DNA of 64,000 nt from Vibrio crassostreae (GTDB lineage: Bacteria; Pseudomonadota; Gammaproteobacteria; Enterobacterales; Vibrionaceae). Of the stretch, positions 49,076 through 58,215 are shown one piece after another. Location of the stretch: the NCBI RefSeq assembly GCF_024347415.1, contig NZ_AP025476.1:1860001-1924000 (forward strand), read 5' to 3'. Every line of letters starts with the position of its first letter. Position 1 is the stretch's first letter. The notes under the pieces were generated by a model. It had not been told where the DNA came from and made no database searches. It saw only the letters and a list, made by a program, of their open reading frames with translations. The translations under genes were made by a program, and so were the position numbers.

Positions 49076-50224
49076 ATGTTTGACTACTCCCATTTCAGTA
49101 GAGCAGCGGCCCAAGACAAGGACATCGTCGCCATAGTCGATGATCTCTTCCAGCTAGCTCGCGAACACTACCCCATATTATCTCGGCTATCCGTGGTGCT
49201 GTGCAGTGAAAATAAAGCATCCAACTATTTTGTTTCAGATTCACTGTGCCAAAACGCTAAGCATCACTACATCGAACAAGAGATCAAACCCAACTCTGCT
49301 TTGAGTCGTCTGGCTGAATCATTAGAAACAAGAATTGTTGATGACCTCTCTTTGATGAATCCGACTAAGCAAATCTCTCATCTACTCGAGCTTGGTCACC
49401 AAAGTAGCTATACCACTCCAATCCACTACCAAGAGAGTAACCTCGGGTTCGTTTTCATCAACGCATCATGCACTGACTTTTTTGCTACGCAGACAATACA
49501 AAGTGACATCGCGTACCTCACTCAAGCGATTTCGAACCTGTTTGTGCAACTCTTCGAACGTCAGAGAAATTTTCAGTCCTCATTAGCAATCGCCCTAAAC
49601 ATGGGGCACGCACGTGATCCTGAAACCAAGGAGCATCTGATTCGCATGGGAAAATACAGCGAGCAACTCGCACGTACGCTTTCGCACAGTAACAATGAGA
49701 TTACCCACCAATTCGTTCACCGCATTCGCTTATATGCCCCATTTCACGACATAGGTAAGTACCGAATCCCAGACAAAGTGCTCTTCAGTACTGAGCGTTT
49801 TTCGGAAGAAGAAAGAAACATCATGAACAATCACACGATATATGGCGAAGAGATGATTGATGACGTGGTTGCCCTTTCCCACCACAGCTCAATGTGTAAC
49901 GAAGAAGTTCAGTTCATCAAGAATATTGTACGTCACCATCATGAACGGTTTGATGGCTCTGGGTTGCCAGATGCGCTCATTGGAGAAGCTATCCCACTAG
50001 AGGCAAGAATTGTCACGCTAGCGGATGTGTTCGATGCTTTACTGAGTAAACGAGCTTACAAACACGCATGGTCAGCATCTAAGGTAATGGACTACATTGA
50101 AGCGCATACAGGGCTGATGTTTGATCCAGAGTGTGTGTCTGCACTGAAGCAAAACCTTGATTACTTCATGTCGATACGAGAGCAATACAATGATGTGCAA
50201 AGTCCACAAGCTGCGCTCGCTTAA
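49076..50224 (+). CDS. Soluble HD-GYP domain protein with variant GLP motif
   Basis: A 382-residue protein without membrane segments. The N-terminal 165 residues resemble a GAF-like sensor fold; the C-terminus (about 175-370) is an HD-GYP domain with HD at 224-225 (FHDIGKYRIP) and HHERFDGSGLP from 288. The signature tyrosine of GYP is leucine at 297. Metal ligands of the HD and HHE motifs are kept, so c-di-GMP hydrolysis is possible but not certain, since the GYP motif is linked to partner binding. I use ATG 49076; a TTG four codons earlier is also in frame. Confidence 0.85.
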   Translation: MFDYSHFSRAAAQDKDIVAIVDDLFQLAREHYPILSRLSVVLCSENKASNYFVSDSLCQNAKHHYIEQEIKPNSALSRLAESLETRIVDDLSLMNPTKQISHLLELGHQSSYTTPIHYQESNLGFVFINASCTDFFATQTIQSDIAYLTQAISNLFVQLFERQRNFQSSLAIALNMGHARDPETKEHLIRMGKYSEQLARTLSHSNNEITHQFVHRIRLYAPFHDIGKYRIPDKVLFSTERFSEEERNIMNNHTIYGEEMIDDVVALSHHSSMCNEEVQFIKNIVRHHHERFDGSGLPDALIGEAIPLEARIVTLADVFDALLSKRAYKHAWSASKVMDYIEAHTGLMFDPECVSALKQNLDYFMSIREQYNDVQSPQAALA

Positions 50225-50270
50225 CGGGTTGTATTAAATTTACTGTACGTGACTCTCTTTCAGAACCTAC

Positions 50271-50304
50271 AAAAAAGGATGCCAATCGGCATCCTTTTGT
50301 TTTC
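50271..50304. terminator. Bidirectional terminator between the HD-GYP gene and gnd
   Basis: AAAAGGATGCC / GGCATCCTTTT with a 4-base loop, T-rich on both strands. It lies between two convergent genes. Confidence 0.9.
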
Positions 50305-50356
50305 TAGTTTACAGCTGATAAGAACAACAAGGTTCTTAACTGATTCTAACTAACGA

Positions 50357-51805
50357 TTATACGTCGTAAGTTGTAGAAGCAGTGTCGCCGCCTGTACCAG
50401 TCCAGTTTGTGTGGAAGAATTCACCACGTGGACGGTCAGTGCGCTCATAAGTGTGAGCACCGAAGTAGTCACGTTGAGCTTGTAGAAGGTTCGCTGGAAG
50501 ACGAGCTGTAGTGTAGCCGTCTAGGAACGTTAGTGCAGAAGTCATACATGGCATTGGGATACCAGATTCCATAGACTTAGCTGCAACTTTACGCCAAGCG
50601 CCCATGCAGTTGTCTAGGATGCCTTTGAAGTATGCATCTGAACCTAGGAATGCAATTTCTGGGTTCGCTTCGTAAGCATCACGAATGTTGCCTAGGAATG
50701 CAGAACGGATGATACAACCGCCACGCCACATAAGTGCAACGTTACCGTAGTTTAGATCCCAACCGTTTTCGTTCGACGCTTCACGCATTAGCATGAAACC
50801 TTGAGCGTAAGAGATGATCTTAGAAGCAAGTAGAGCCTGACGAATTGCATCAACCCACTCTTGCTTGTCGCCTTCAACTGGAGCAACAGTCTTGCCGAAC
50901 AGTTTTTCAGCTTCAACACGTTGGTCTTTAAGTGCAGATAGGCAACGAGAGAATACAGACTCAGTGATTAGAGTCAGTGGGATACCCATGTCTAGTGCGT
51001 TGATACCAGTCCATTTGCCTGTACCTTTTTGGCCAGCAGTGTCTAGGATCTTCTCAACAAGCGCTTCACCGTCTTCATCTTTGTAGCCAAGGATGTCAGC
51101 AGTGATTTCTACTAGGTAGCTGTCTAGCTCAGTTTTGTTCCAGTCAGCAAATACAGCCTGCATTTCGTCGTGGTTCATACCTAGGCCATCTTTCATGAAC
51201 TGGTATGCTTCAGTGATAAGCTGCATGTCACCGTATTCGATGCCATTGTGAACCATCTTAACGAAGTGACCAGCACCGTCGTTACCAACCCAATCACAAC
51301 AAGGCTCACCTGCGTCAGTTTTCGCAGAGATACCTTGGAAGATAGGCTTAACCGCTTCCCAAGCTTCAGGAGAACCGCCTGGCATGATAGAAGGACCGAA
51401 ACGAGCGCCTTCTTCACCACCAGAAACACCCGTACCGATGAAGTGGATGCCTTTCTCGCGAAGAGCAGCAACACGACGGTTAGTGTCTGGGAAGTTAGTG
51501 TTACCACCATCAATGATGATGTCGCCTTTGTCTAGAAGTGGTACAAGCTTGTCGATGAACGTATCTACAACGTCACCAGCACGAACCATAAGCATCACTT
51601 TACGTGGCGCTTCTAGCTTCTCAACTAGCTCTTCTAGAGAGTAAGCACCAACAATGTTAGTACCCTTAGCTGGGCCTTCTAGAAACTCGTCTACTTTAGC
51701 AGCAGTACGGTTATGAGCCACCACTTTGAAGCCGTGGTCGTTCATGTTTAGGATAAGGTTCTGACCCATTACTGCTAGGCCAATTACACCGATATCACCT
51801 TTCAT
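50357..51805 (-). CDS. gnd: 6-phosphogluconate dehydrogenase, decarboxylating
   Basis: A 482-residue enzyme oxidising 6-phosphogluconate to ribulose 5-phosphate, CO2 and NADPH. N-terminal Rossmann motif GVIGLAVMGQNL, the GTGVSGGEEGAR substrate-binding segment and the FVKMVHNGIEYGDMQ catalytic helix are visible; length is typical. AAGGAG lies upstream of the ATG. It is the third gene of the zwf-pgl-gnd operon. Confidence 0.98.
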   Translation of the reverse strand: MKGDIGVIGLAVMGQNLILNMNDHGFKVVAHNRTAAKVDEFLEGPAKGTNIVGAYSLEELVEKLEAPRKVMLMVRAGDVVDTFIDKLVPLLDKGDIIIDGGNTNFPDTNRRVAALREKGIHFIGTGVSGGEEGARFGPSIMPGGSPEAWEAVKPIFQGISAKTDAGEPCCDWVGNDGAGHFVKMVHNGIEYGDMQLITEAYQFMKDGLGMNHDEMQAVFADWNKTELDSYLVEITADILGYKDEDGEALVEKILDTAGQKGTGKWTGINALDMGIPLTLITESVFSRCLSALKDQRVEAEKLFGKTVAPVEGDKQEWVDAIRQALLASKIISYAQGFMLMREASNENGWDLNYGNVALMWRGGCIIRSAFLGNIRDAYEANPEIAFLGSDAYFKGILDNCMGAWRKVAAKSMESGIPMPCMTSALTFLDGYTTARLPANLLQAQRDYFGAHTYERTDRPRGEFFHTNWTGTGGDTASTTYDV

Positions 51806-51834
51806 TATTTATATCTCCTTGCGGCTAGTCGCAC

Positions 51835-52551
51835 TTATGCGATAGCACTTGCTGCATTTGAATCTAGGAACCACTCTGTTTCGCCAGTTTTAGACTGGAT
51901 TTTCGCTGCCGGGTAAGGCAGCTCTGAAGCAGGAGTTGTATGAATTTCTTTAACGATCTCAACTTTACCTGCACCCAGTACTAGGTAGCTGATTCGTTTT
52001 GCTGCTTCTAAAACTTTTGCTGTTTTAGAAACGCGGATTTGACCAGACTCAGGGTGAGAAGCTAATACAGATAGGTTCTCATCTTGGTAGTCAGTTACAC
52101 CCGGGAATAGTGAAGCTGTGTGGCCGTCTGCGCCAACACCTAGCAGGATCCAATCGAAAACAGGTGTGCCGTTTTCTGTTGGAATCACGTCTGCCATCTC
52201 TTTTGCAAAACGCTCTGCTTCTGCTTTTGGCTCATCTTCACCACGGATGCGGTGGATGTTTTCAGCAGGAAGGTTTACTTGTGTAAACAACAATGCGTTT
52301 GCTTCACCGTAGTTACTTTCGGCGTCGTCTGGTGCCACGCAACGTTCGTCGCCCCACCAGAAGTGAAGGTTATTCCATTGAATACCTTCCGCGTAAGGCG
52401 CCTCAGCTAAAAGCTTGAAAAGCATTTTTGGCGTGCTGCCACCAGACAGTGAAATGTGAACAGGTTTGCCCTGCTCGCTGTATGCTTTCATTTCATTTGC
52501 TAGGTTTTCAACAACCAGTTCAGGCGTTGCAAAGATCTTGTGATTGATCAT
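51835..52551 (-). CDS. pgl: 6-phosphogluconolactonase
   Basis: A 238-residue DevB-type lactonase, second step of the oxidative pentose phosphate pathway. Visible: [32 protein letters not shown] and [17 protein letters not shown] 52551 overlaps the zwf stop (ATGA), and this start gives the usual length; the frame is open 16 codons further. The 29-bp gap to gnd supports co-transcription. Confidence 0.96.
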   Translation of the reverse strand: MINHKIFATPELVVENLANEMKAYSEQGKPVHISLSGGSTPKMLFKLLAEAPYAEGIQWNNLHFWWGDERCVAPDDAESNYGEANALLFTQVNLPAENIHRIRGEDEPKAEAERFAKEMADVIPTENGTPVFDWILLGVGADGHTASLFPGVTDYQDENLSVLASHPESGQIRVSKTAKVLEAAKRISYLVLGAGKVEIVKEIHTTPASELPYPAAKIQSKTGETEWFLDSNAASAIA

Positions 52552-54050
52552 AGTTCGCAGTAATCCGTGTCTGTTAAGTTTTTGCATGGGAAACGCCATG
52601 CGCGGCCATCGCGTTGCAGAAGTTCATCCGCTTCCTGTGGGCCCCAAGTACCACAAGCATAGCCAAACAGTGCTTGAGGATCTTGTTTAAAGTCTAAGAT
52701 TGGTTGAACGTACTTCCAACATGCTTCTACTGCATCGGTACGTGCAAACAGAGTCGCATCGCCGTTCAGTGCATCAAGAAGAAGACGCTCATAAGCCGTT
52801 AGCATCTGAGTCTCAGGCAAGTCAGAGTAAGAGAAGTTCATTTTCACTTCTTTTGCTTTGAAGCCTGCGCCCGGCTCTTTCAAACCAAAGCTCATCTGAA
52901 TTCCTTCATCCGGTTGGATACGGATAATCAGTTTGTTCTCTGGTGCATCTTGACCAAATACTGGGTGTGGCGTGTTCTTAAAGTGAATCACGATTTCAGT
53001 CACACGTGTTGGTAAGCGTTTACCTGTACGTACGTAGAAAGGAACACCATTCCAACGCCAGTTATTGATGTGAGCTTTCAAGCCGATGTAAGTCTCGGTA
53101 CGAGAATCATCCGCTACACCGTGCTCTTCACGGTAACCGAGCAAATGCTGGCCGCGAACATCAGACGCTGTGTATTGACCTAAGACTAGATCTTTACGCA
53201 GGTCTTCTTCCTCAAGAGGCTTAAGACACTGAAGCACTTTAACCACTTCATCACGAATAGAATCAGCGTTAATTTGTGCAGGCGGCTCCATGCCCACCAT
53301 TGCTAGCACTTGCAGCAGGTGGTTTTGGAACATGTCACGAACAGCGCCAGAACCGTCGTAGTATCCGCCACGCTCTTCAACGCCAAGGAACTCAGCACCT
53401 GTGATTTCAACGTATTCAATAAAGTTACGGTTCCACAGTGGTTCAAACATCGCGTTTGAGAAACGAAGCACTAGAAGGTTTTGTACCGTTTCTTTACCAA
53501 GGTAGTGGTCAATACGGTAGATCTGGTGTTCTTGGAAGTGATGATGGATCTCTTCATCTAACGCTTGAGCAGAAGCTAAGTCGTAACCAAATGGCTTCTC
53601 GATGATCAGACGACGCCAGCCGTTCGTTTCATCGTTCAGGCCATGCGCAGCAAGGTTTGCTGGAATAACACCGTATAGGCTTGGCGGGGTTGCCAAGTAG
53701 AACAGTGTGTTATGGTTTTCAAATTGGTAGTCTTGCTCAAGCTTATCTAGACGTTGTGCTAAACGAGCGTAGTCGTCTACATCTGAAGTGTTGATCGCTT
53801 GGTAATGCAGATGTTCAATAAATGCATTCAGCGTCTCTGGCTCAGTTTTTTCCATTTCCTGAAGAGACTTCTTCAGCTTCTCACGGTAAGACTCATCGCT
53901 GTACTCAGTACGGCTCACTCCAAGAATCGCAAAGGATTCTGGTAGTTGATTGCTAGCATACAGGTGGTACAAAGCAGGAATTAACTTACGGTAAGTTAAA
54001 TCTCCCGACGCACCAAAAATAACGATGCTGCTGTTTTCAGGTATTACCAT
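52548..54050 (-). CDS. zwf: Glucose-6-phosphate 1-dehydrogenase
   Basis: A 500-residue enzyme, first step of the pathway, making NADPH. NADP-binding FGASGDLT near the N-terminus and the substrate site RIDHYLGKE (about 180-190) are intact. I chose ATG 54050 (MVIPENSS) because AGGA lies 6 nt upstream; another ATG directly precedes it and the frame opens 18 codons earlier. It heads zwf-pgl-gnd. Confidence 0.97.
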   Translation of the reverse strand: MVIPENSSIVIFGASGDLTYRKLIPALYHLYASNQLPESFAILGVSRTEYSDESYREKLKKSLQEMEKTEPETLNAFIEHLHYQAINTSDVDDYARLAQRLDKLEQDYQFENHNTLFYLATPPSLYGVIPANLAAHGLNDETNGWRRLIIEKPFGYDLASAQALDEEIHHHFQEHQIYRIDHYLGKETVQNLLVLRFSNAMFEPLWNRNFIEYVEITGAEFLGVEERGGYYDGSGAVRDMFQNHLLQVLAMVGMEPPAQINADSIRDEVVKVLQCLKPLEEEDLRKDLVLGQYTASDVRGQHLLGYREEHGVADDSRTETYIGLKAHINNWRWNGVPFYVRTGKRLPTRVTEIVIHFKNTPHPVFGQDAPENKLIIRIQPDEGIQMSFGLKEPGAGFKAKEVKMNFSYSDLPETQMLTAYERLLLDALNGDATLFARTDAVEACWKYVQPILDFKQDPQALFGYACGTWGPQEADELLQRDGRAWRFPCKNLTDTDYCEL

Positions 54051-54229
54051 CATCTTTCCTATAAAAACAAGGTTTTTAGTATTCGCCAAAGGTATCAGCG
54101 ACATACGAAAATAGATAATAGGTCTTAACTATTACATCAATAGTAAGCGCCTATTAAATTTGAGAATGCGTTTGGTAAACGAGGGTGAAAGCTATCACCT
54201 CTATTCGGGACAGTATTGTCTATGACTAT

Positions 54230-54243
54230 TTGATTTACATCAA
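54230..54243. promoter_or_regulatory. Perfect FNR-type box upstream of zwf
   Basis: TTGATTTACATCAA matches the FNR consensus TTGAT-N4-ATCAA exactly, about 185 bp upstream of the zwf start in the 410-bp gap before the response regulator gene. The gap otherwise holds no gene. It suggests oxygen control of the pentose phosphate operon. Confidence 0.6.
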
Positions 54244-54460
54244 CCACTGTGAAAGCAATCGATTAAATATTGACTCATTTCGAACAAATTCTAATCGATA
54301 GCTCAGTTCATTAGGACCGAGGGAGAAGCAAATCGGCATTCTCAAACATTGTAATCAAGAAAGAACGGTATCTGGTCGGCGGAGTGGGCAATGGGAAAGG
54401 GAGAGAAAGGAAAAACCAGCTTATTCAACTGGCTTTATATTTATTTTGATGGTGTCGTGT

Positions 54461-55156
54461 TTATCTTTGCGCTTTGTTGTAGCAGCGTTCCGGGCGACCT
54501 ACAGTACCGTAATTCAAGTCCGCGACTAACTCACCCGTCGTGATCAAGAATTCTAGGTAACGTCTGGCTGTGGTTCGGCTTGCACCAATGCGCTCACCCG
54601 CTTCATCAGCCGTAATATTCGTCGCGTCAGCTTGTTGAAATATCGCACGAATCTTATCGAGCGTTACACCATCGATTCCTTTAGGTAACGTCGATACTTT
54701 AGCCGAGTCTGCTTTCGCATTGGCTTGCAGCATTTTATCAACCAAACCTTGGTTCAAATCCGACACACTTTCAAATTCTTGCTGCTGTGATTGGTATTTT
54801 TTCAGCGCCGCTTCCAAGCGAGGAAACATTACAGGTTTTAGTAGATAGTCGACCACTCCGCCACGCATTGCTTGCTGCAAAGTGTCGACGTCGCGTGCCG
54901 CGGTAATCAAGATAACATCACAGCCTTGATTGCTGCCGCGAACGTGATTGAGAATATCGAGCCCGCACCCGTCCGGCAGATATACATCCAACAAAACCAA
55001 ATCAGGCTTTAAGATGTCTAATTGCATAAGCGCTTCAGACTGTGTGGTGGCAATGCCGACCACGTCAAAGCCACCCATCTGTTCTAAATAACGATGGTGC
55101 AGCTCTGCAATCGCAATATCATCTTCAATGACCATGACTCTCGTGATTGCGTTCAT
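54461..55156 (-). CDS. DcuR/CitB-type response regulator
   Basis: A 231-residue response regulator. The receiver domain (about 6-120) has the acidic pair at 12-13, phospho-acceptor D57 in VLLDVYLPDG and the LLKP lysine. The C-terminal region (about 165-228) is the winged-helix type of CitB/DcuR (TADEAGERIGASRTTARRYLEFL). AAGGAAG lies 6 nt upstream of the ATG. It is 68 bp after the sensor kinase gene on the same strand. Targets are unknown; the tctCBA transporter 8 kb away is a candidate. Confidence 0.9.
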   Translation of the reverse strand: MNAITRVMVIEDDIAIAELHHRYLEQMGGFDVVGIATTQSEALMQLDILKPDLVLLDVYLPDGCGLDILNHVRGSNQGCDVILITAARDVDTLQQAMRGGVVDYLLKPVMFPRLEAALKKYQSQQQEFESVSDLNQGLVDKMLQANAKADSAKVSTLPKGIDGVTLDKIRAIFQQADATNITADEAGERIGASRTTARRYLEFLITTGELVADLNYGTVGRPERCYNKAQR

Positions 55157-55224
55157 TTAGTTCTTCCTTTAACCATGCTTTTTCCGTCACGATGATCTTC
55201 GCAAGATCACTTCGTGCTTAATTA

Positions 55225-56877
55225 TTATTGTTCTTCTTTTGGTAAATAAACCGTCATTCGTGTACCAAAATCGTGGTTGTCGACCATTTCCAGCTGCCCT
55301 TGGTATCGGTCTGCCAGTTGCTTTATCAGATACAAACCTACACCGCGATTTTGCTTCGCTTTGCTCGATACGCCTTTTTCGGTGAGTGCTTTGGTGGCCA
55401 AGTCTTTCGGTAAACCACACCCTTTATCTTCTACTTCTACGATAATTTCATTACCAAAATCACTGATTGAAACTTCAATCACCCGACGAGCTGGAGCAAT
55501 TTGCCCTTCTTGCTTAATAGCCGTCATAGTGGCGTCAAAGGCGTTATCGATCAGGTTGCCAAGAATGGTGACAACGTCATCCGCATTCAGCCAGCTAGGC
55601 AGCGCTTCAAGTCTTGAGCCTTCTTCGACCTTGAGCTCTAAACCAATTTCTCTCGCACGCTCCGTTTTACCAAGGAGCATACCTGCAATGAGCGGGTCTT
55701 TAACAGTTTCACGCAAGAACTCGATAAGGCTTTGATAATGTTCTGTTTCTTGGCCAATCAGTTGTTGTACCGAGTCCAACTCGCCCATCTGGATCAAGCC
55801 ACTGATGGTGTTAAGCTTGTTTTGATGTTCATGGGTTTGTGAACGGAGTAGATCTGCATACTCTTTAGTTTGTGAGAGTTGGTCTGTTAAATCGTTGATC
55901 TCGTCTCGCAATCGGAAACTGGACACCGCCCCGACCACCTCACCAGCCACTATAATCGGGCTTCGGTTAGCAATGATTCGCTTATTGTTTAAGTACAACT
56001 CAACGTCGTGGTCGGTATCGCCTGTTGATAGCAGTTGCTCTAAATCACTACCGGGCAATACGTCAGAAAGGCGCTGTTGATTGAGTGCTTTATCTCTGTC
56101 TATCGATAAAATATCGCAGGCACTCTTATTAATTGACCGTAAAATGCCGTGCTTATCGATACTCAGAATACCCTCTTTCACGGTACTCATGGTTACATCT
56201 AACTCAACATACAGTCGGCCTATCTCTTCAGGCTCAAAGCCTAAAATAGCGCGCTGAAAACGACGAGATACATAGCTCGAAATCAAAGCATTGACCGCAA
56301 CCACCAGCAACGCCATCACAATCAAAAAGGCTAAGTAAGGTTCGATTCGATCTTGCAAAGAATCCAATAAGTAACCAACTGACACCACACCAATAACGGT
56401 ACCTTGGGTGTCTTTTACCGCGGATTTACCACGAACTGAAAAACCAAGCGACCCTTTGGCTGTCGACACATAAGACTCACCCAATACCAACGCTTTTTGG
56501 TTATCGCCACCACGCATGGGTTTACCGAGCCTGTCATCATAAGGGTGAATCAGGCGGATACCTTTATCATCTCCCACAACGATAAACGCTGCGCCAATGA
56601 GCTGAGTAAGGTTACGAAACTTAACTTGGGTTTCTTCAGACAGAACGTAGCGAACGCCATTAGGATCCAACGTTCCATTTTCTTGAATAATGCTGGTGAC
56701 AAGCGGCGATTCAGATAGAAATTCAGCAACACCTAACGCTTTCAAACCCATCTCTTGCTCTTGAGATTGTTTGATGTAATAAAAACCAGCCGCTGCAAGA
56801 ATCAAAAGTTCAACGAGGCCAGTGACCGTCATGATAATCAGTAACCTTTTACGGAAACTGATACTGCTCCATTTCAT
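55225..56877 (-). CDS. DcuS/CitA-type sensor histidine kinase
   Basis: A 550-residue kinase sensing C4-dicarboxylates or citrate. Helix 1 at about 13-34, periplasmic sensor domain about 35-178 (with IRLIHPYDDRLGKPMRGGD typical of the family), helix 2 at 181-203, PAS domain about 220-325, and the His-box THEHQNKLNTISG with H349 as likely phosphorylation site. The HATPase domain has N-box NLIDNAFDA, VEDKGCGLP and GVGLYLIKQL. It precedes its response regulator. Confidence 0.93.
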   Translation of the reverse strand: MKWSSISFRKRLLIIMTVTGLVELLILAAAGFYYIKQSQEQEMGLKALGVAEFLSESPLVTSIIQENGTLDPNGVRYVLSEETQVKFRNLTQLIGAAFIVVGDDKGIRLIHPYDDRLGKPMRGGDNQKALVLGESYVSTAKGSLGFSVRGKSAVKDTQGTVIGVVSVGYLLDSLQDRIEPYLAFLIVMALLVVAVNALISSYVSRRFQRAILGFEPEEIGRLYVELDVTMSTVKEGILSIDKHGILRSINKSACDILSIDRDKALNQQRLSDVLPGSDLEQLLSTGDTDHDVELYLNNKRIIANRSPIIVAGEVVGAVSSFRLRDEINDLTDQLSQTKEYADLLRSQTHEHQNKLNTISGLIQMGELDSVQQLIGQETEHYQSLIEFLRETVKDPLIAGMLLGKTERAREIGLELKVEEGSRLEALPSWLNADDVVTILGNLIDNAFDATMTAIKQEGQIAPARRVIEVSISDFGNEIIVEVEDKGCGLPKDLATKALTEKGVSSKAKQNRGVGLYLIKQLADRYQGQLEMVDNHDFGTRMTVYLPKEEQ

Positions 56878-57073
56878 ATTCCACCGTCCCTAGTGTTAGA
56901 CGATCAATGTTAACACCAAGTTAATCGCATGACCTTTCTAGGGACGTGAATTTGTGACTGCTACTCAACTAAATAATTGAGCAGATTGTTAATTGATAAT
57001 CCTTTACGTTGTTCATTTCGATTAATCGTTCATTTTTAGAACGGATTAGCTTAAAAACCAAAATAAACGAATA

Positions 57074-57095
57074 AATATTGAGCTAGATCACTAAG
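57074..57095. promoter_or_regulatory. CRP-like site upstream of the sensor kinase
   Basis: The core TTGAGCTAGATCAC keeps the CTAGATCAC right half of the CRP consensus, with TGA in place of TGTGA on the left. It is about 200 bp upstream of the kinase start. The rest of the 56878-57319 gap is AT-rich with no supported gene. Confidence 0.4.
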
Positions 57096-57319
57096 CTTTT
57101 AGGTGTTTTTTAGGTTGTTTAAAATAAATACAATTATAATGGTTGCATATGAAGGAGTTTATTGTTGCCAAGCTATACGTTGCAATTTTAAGACAGCGCT
57201 TTAAGCCGGAATTTCGGTTAACAGAAAGGCAACAACTCTTCACTCACTGGACGTATCGATAAGTAAAAGTTACTCGCTCGCCGTTACGAGTGATGGACAA
57301 ACGGATTAAGTATTCTCCC

Positions 57320-57544
57320 CTATTCATCCATCGCTATTTCACACTCGGCTAGCCAGACAACGATGAGGTGACGGATAAAAGCAGCACCCAATAACAAAGC
57401 ATTGATGAGCAGGAAGTATCGATCAGTGGCAACGTCCAATAGAAACAGGATAAAAAACATAACGTATAAACATTGTTGAAAAGGAAACCAGGCAATGAAA
57501 CGCGATAACTTTGGAATTTGTCTTACTAAGACTATGCTGTTCAA
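57320..57544 (-). CDS. Possible small membrane protein
   Basis: A 74-residue reading frame with two hydrophobic segments (LYVMFFILFLLDVA and FLLINALLLGAAFIRHLIVVWL) and an acidic C-terminus (AECEIAMDE). It would use a TTG start and no ribosome site is evident. It overlaps an opposite-strand frame. I do not recognise a family; it may be real or a remnant. Confidence 0.35.
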   Translation of the reverse strand: MNSIVLVRQIPKLSRFIAWFPFQQCLYVMFFILFLLDVATDRYFLLINALLLGAAFIRHLIVVWLAECEIAMDE

Positions 57545-57722
57545 ACACTTACAATCGACTTTTACTCACGTAAGAGCCTATGAGAAAGATGGCACCTCCC
57601 CTCCCGATCTCAAGGTGTTGTTAGCATTCCCGCAAATGTCAGGTAGAGATTTATTACAAACAATGCAAGGTTCAAGACAATTGGTATGGCGCGCCGATCA
57701 CCATTGTCCTAGCTTTAAATAA
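57495..57722 (+). CDS. Possible small basic protein
   Basis: A 75-residue frame with ATG preceded by AGGAAACCAGG. The sequence has no clear domain or membrane segment. It overlaps the opposite-strand frame at its 5' end. Weak candidate; no family recognised. Confidence 0.25.
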   Translation: MKRDNFGICLTKTMLFKHLQSTFTHVRAYEKDGTSPPDLKVLLAFPQMSGRDLLQTMQGSRQLVWRADHHCPSFK

Positions 57723-57826
57723 GCCGCTTCATTTTGTAAAACACTTCTATACTGGACTTAAAGAGCACGCTACAGAGAGTATAGAGTGAAAAGTATGTAT
57801 TTTAACCTACGAGTGAGTTACAAGTC

Positions 57827-57894
57827 TTGACAGACAAAGCTTATGGTAAGGTCTATAAGCGTACACACTATGTATAATTGTGTGTACGCTTTTT
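57827..57894 (+). ncRNA. Orphan hairpin with U-run, possible small-RNA end
   Basis: AGCGTACACAC (57858-57868) pairs with GTGTGTACGCT (57880-57890), then TTTTG. No coding gene ends near it on this strand except the doubtful frame at 57495-57722. TTGACA at about 57828 is a possible -35, but no good -10 lies at the right spacing. It could be a terminator of a small transcript. Confidence 0.3.
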
Positions 57895-57960
57895 GTCCAT
57901 TGAGACTTAACAGCGTATTTAGGTAAATGATGTTAAAAAGTCAATCCTAACGCTCGCATG

Positions 57961-57990
57961 AAAACCCACCGGCATAGCCGGTGGGTTTTC
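57961..57990. terminator. Strong bidirectional terminator
   Basis: AAAACCCACCGGC / GCCGGTGGGTTTT, a 13-bp perfect stem with a 3-base loop. It is 70 bp after the previous hairpin and 225 bp before the 3' end of the Ig-like lipoprotein gene; it is T-flanked on both strands. Confidence 0.85.
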
Positions 57991-58215
57991 AATGTGCGTG
58001 CTTAGAATTCATCAATTGTGTGATATTTGGGGACAACGGCTCACCGCATTAAGCATGATATGGTGACTATTTTACGGTTTTATGTCGCTCGAAATAGTTT
58101 TCGACTGAATTTAAAATGCAAAAACCATTATCTTACAGCGAGTTTATCTACATCATCTACCCTGTCAGTGTAAGAGCAATACATTAACGTGTTTCCGTTG
58201 TTGGGCGCGGAATTA

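Noticed and set aside
57137..57262. Short plus-strand frame of 38 codons starting ATGAAGGAG
   Set aside because: No ribosome site and no recognisable features; too short to support.
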